Shown here one piece after another: positions 62,971 to 64,000 of a DNA stretch of 64,000 nt. The stretch is from contig NZ_JAGIPZ010000003.1 of the NCBI RefSeq assembly GCF_017814915.1, positions 186,001 through 250,000 of the forward strand. Direction: 5' to 3'. This stretch comes from Herbaspirillum sp. LeCh32-8 (GTDB lineage Bacteria > Pseudomonadota > Gammaproteobacteria > Burkholderiales > Burkholderiaceae_D). Position numbers and translations under genes: made by a program. Position 1 is the stretch's first letter, and every line of letters begins with the position of its first letter. Below the pieces are notes generated by a model that saw nothing but the letters and a program-made list of their open reading frames with translations, made no database searches and had not been told where the DNA came from.

Positions 62971-64000
62971 TTATTGCTGCGTGCTGCGGTAGATCGCCAC
63001 GCCTTGCGGCGGCAGCGCCGCGGCGCCGACGATGAAGTCGGCGGCACCCGGCAGCGTTAGCGTGGCCTCGCTGTAGTTGAACGCGAACGTCAGTGGGCCG
63101 CGCTGCTGCAGGCGCAATCCCTCGGGCAGGCGTTGCGGCGCCAGGCCGGCGGCGCGGGCGACCTGCTCGAAGTAGCCCGCCGTCAGGCCGGCGTCGAAGA
63201 TCGCCGCCAGGTAATGCATGCGCTGATGCCGGAGGATGGCGGGATGGCCGTCGCCGAATTTGGCCACCGTCTCTACATCGGCGCCGTCGAACTCGACCAG
63301 ATCGCGCCAGTGCATGGCTTGGCCCGACAATGCGCCTGCCTGCACCGGCTCGGTCACGTTGGGACGCATCGAGTCGACGCGCCACACGCGGATCGGTAGC
63401 ACCGATTGCAGCGGGCCCGGCGGCAGCTCCTGCGGAATCTGCAGCGACACCGTCTTGGAACCGGTGCGCGGCCCGAACAGCACCTGCGCACCGCTCTGTT
63501 GCAGGCGCTGCGCCAGATCGTCCGGCACCACCGGCAGCGGCGGCACCACGATCATGGCATACCCATCCAGCGGCGCGCTGGTCGGGACGATGTCGACGTC
63601 CAGCCCGAGCGAGCGCAGCGCCGAGTAATAGTCGAAGGCGAAGCGCGCGTACTGGAAATCGGCGCCCTGGTGATGGATCTCGAACAGCCATTTCGCCTGA
63701 TAGTCGAACAGCAGCGCGACCTTGCCGCGCGGTTGCGCCAGCGCGCCGGCGGCCTGCTCGACCTCCTCGATCTCGCGCGCCACGCGGGCGGCTTCCTCGC
63801 CGCCTACGTCAAGACGGTTGTCGGGACGGTTCAGGCCGGCGTGCATCTGCTCCTGCCCGAACGGCACCTGGCGCCAGCGGAAATAGGAGACGCAGCCGGC
63901 GCCGTGAGCGAAGGCCTCCCAGCTCCACAGGCGCACCATGCCCGGGAGCGGGTGCGGATTCCAGTGCGCCCAGTTGACCGGACCCGGTTGCTGCTCCATC
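62971..64000 (-). CDS. GH42 beta-galactosidase, C-terminal part (5' end outside window)
   Basis: About 343 residues are visible, and the frame is open to the right edge. The first residues, MEQQPGPVNWAHWNPHPLPG, match the GH42 region holding the catalytic nucleophile Glu (in MEQQPG). The trimerisation domain follows (about residues 90-280), then a small C-terminal beta domain. GH42 enzymes release galactose from beta-galactosides, usually in the cytoplasm. It is followed by the sugar-binding protein and permease genes on the same strand, implying one uptake-and-hydrolysis operon whose start, and probably whose ATPase and regulator, lie beyond the window. Confidence 0.9.
   Translation of the reverse strand, partial: MEQQPGPVNWAHWNPHPLPGMVRLWSWEAFAHGAGCVSYFRWRQVPFGQEQMHAGLNRPDNRLDVGGEEAARVAREIEEVEQAAGALAQPRGKVALLFDYQAKWLFEIHHQGADFQYARFAFDYYSALRSLGLDVDIVPTSAPLDGYAMIVVPPLPVVPDDLAQRLQQSGAQVLFGPRTGSKTVSLQIPQELPPGPLQSVLPIRVWRVDSMRPNVTEPVQAGALSGQAMHWRDLVEFDGADVETVAKFGDGHPAILRHQRMHYLAAIFDAGLTAGYFEQVARAAGLAPQRLPEGLRLQQRGPLTFAFNYSEATLTLPGAADFIVGAAALPPQGVAIYRSTQQ

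Overview
The window looks like chromosome from a high-GC betaproteobacterium, most likely an Oxalobacteraceae/Herbaspirillum-type member of the Burkholderiales. This is inferred from codon use, the gene families present and the dispersed palindromic repeats; there is no rRNA or other marker gene to prove it. I see no rRNA, tRNA, CRISPR array, transposase, phage gene or integration site. Coding density is high, both strands are used, and operons often show 1-4 nt stop/start overlaps.

0-29 kb is rich in efflux and chemotaxis genes. A chemoreceptor is cut by the left edge. Three complete tripartite pumps follow: an AcrAB-type RND pump with its own NodT-type outer-membrane channel (1.4-7.4 kb), divergent from a BaeSR-like two-component system; a second RND pump with unusual transmembrane proton-relay residues (12.4-18.3 kb); and an EmrAB MFS pump divergent from a NodT-type channel (24.6-28.9 kb). 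Between them lie a second chemoreceptor, a quinol-monooxygenase-like protein, a DUF2236 oxygenase, a small secreted-protein/cytochrome c operon with an XRE regulator, and a LysR-SDR-DoxX group.

29-42 kb holds small regulator-enzyme modules: a ketopantoate-reductase-like gene, an SDR-HxlR pair, TetR with GST and a flavin-type oxidase, a 3-oxoacid CoA-transferase (scoAB) with a LuxR/PAS regulator, LysR with an MBL-fold/NAD(P)-binding/DsbA-like trio, and a HAD hydrolase.

42-55 kb reads as one catabolic region. A MocR/PdxR-type regulator is divergent from a beta-alanine (omega-amino acid):pyruvate aminotransferase and a CoA-acylating (methyl)malonate-semialdehyde dehydrogenase. After a terminator and a 620 bp gap with a good sigma-54 promoter candidate comes a branched-chain-amino-acid-type ABC transporter, a Zn-dependent N-carbamoyl-amino-acid hydrolase, an M81 (MlrC-like) metallopeptidase and an EamA permease. 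Together they suggest nitrogen-controlled scavenging of a beta-alanine-yielding ureido or amide compound, fed to acetyl-CoA.

55-64 kb has a third chemoreceptor, two divergent 2-oxoglutarate-dependent oxygenases (TauD-type and JmjC-type) around a perfect palindrome, two hypothetical genes, and the 3' part of a sugar operon (GH42 beta-galactosidase, binding protein, two permeases) that continues past the right edge. Composite REP/BIME-like palindromes fill four convergent gene junctions and one position inside the ABC operon.
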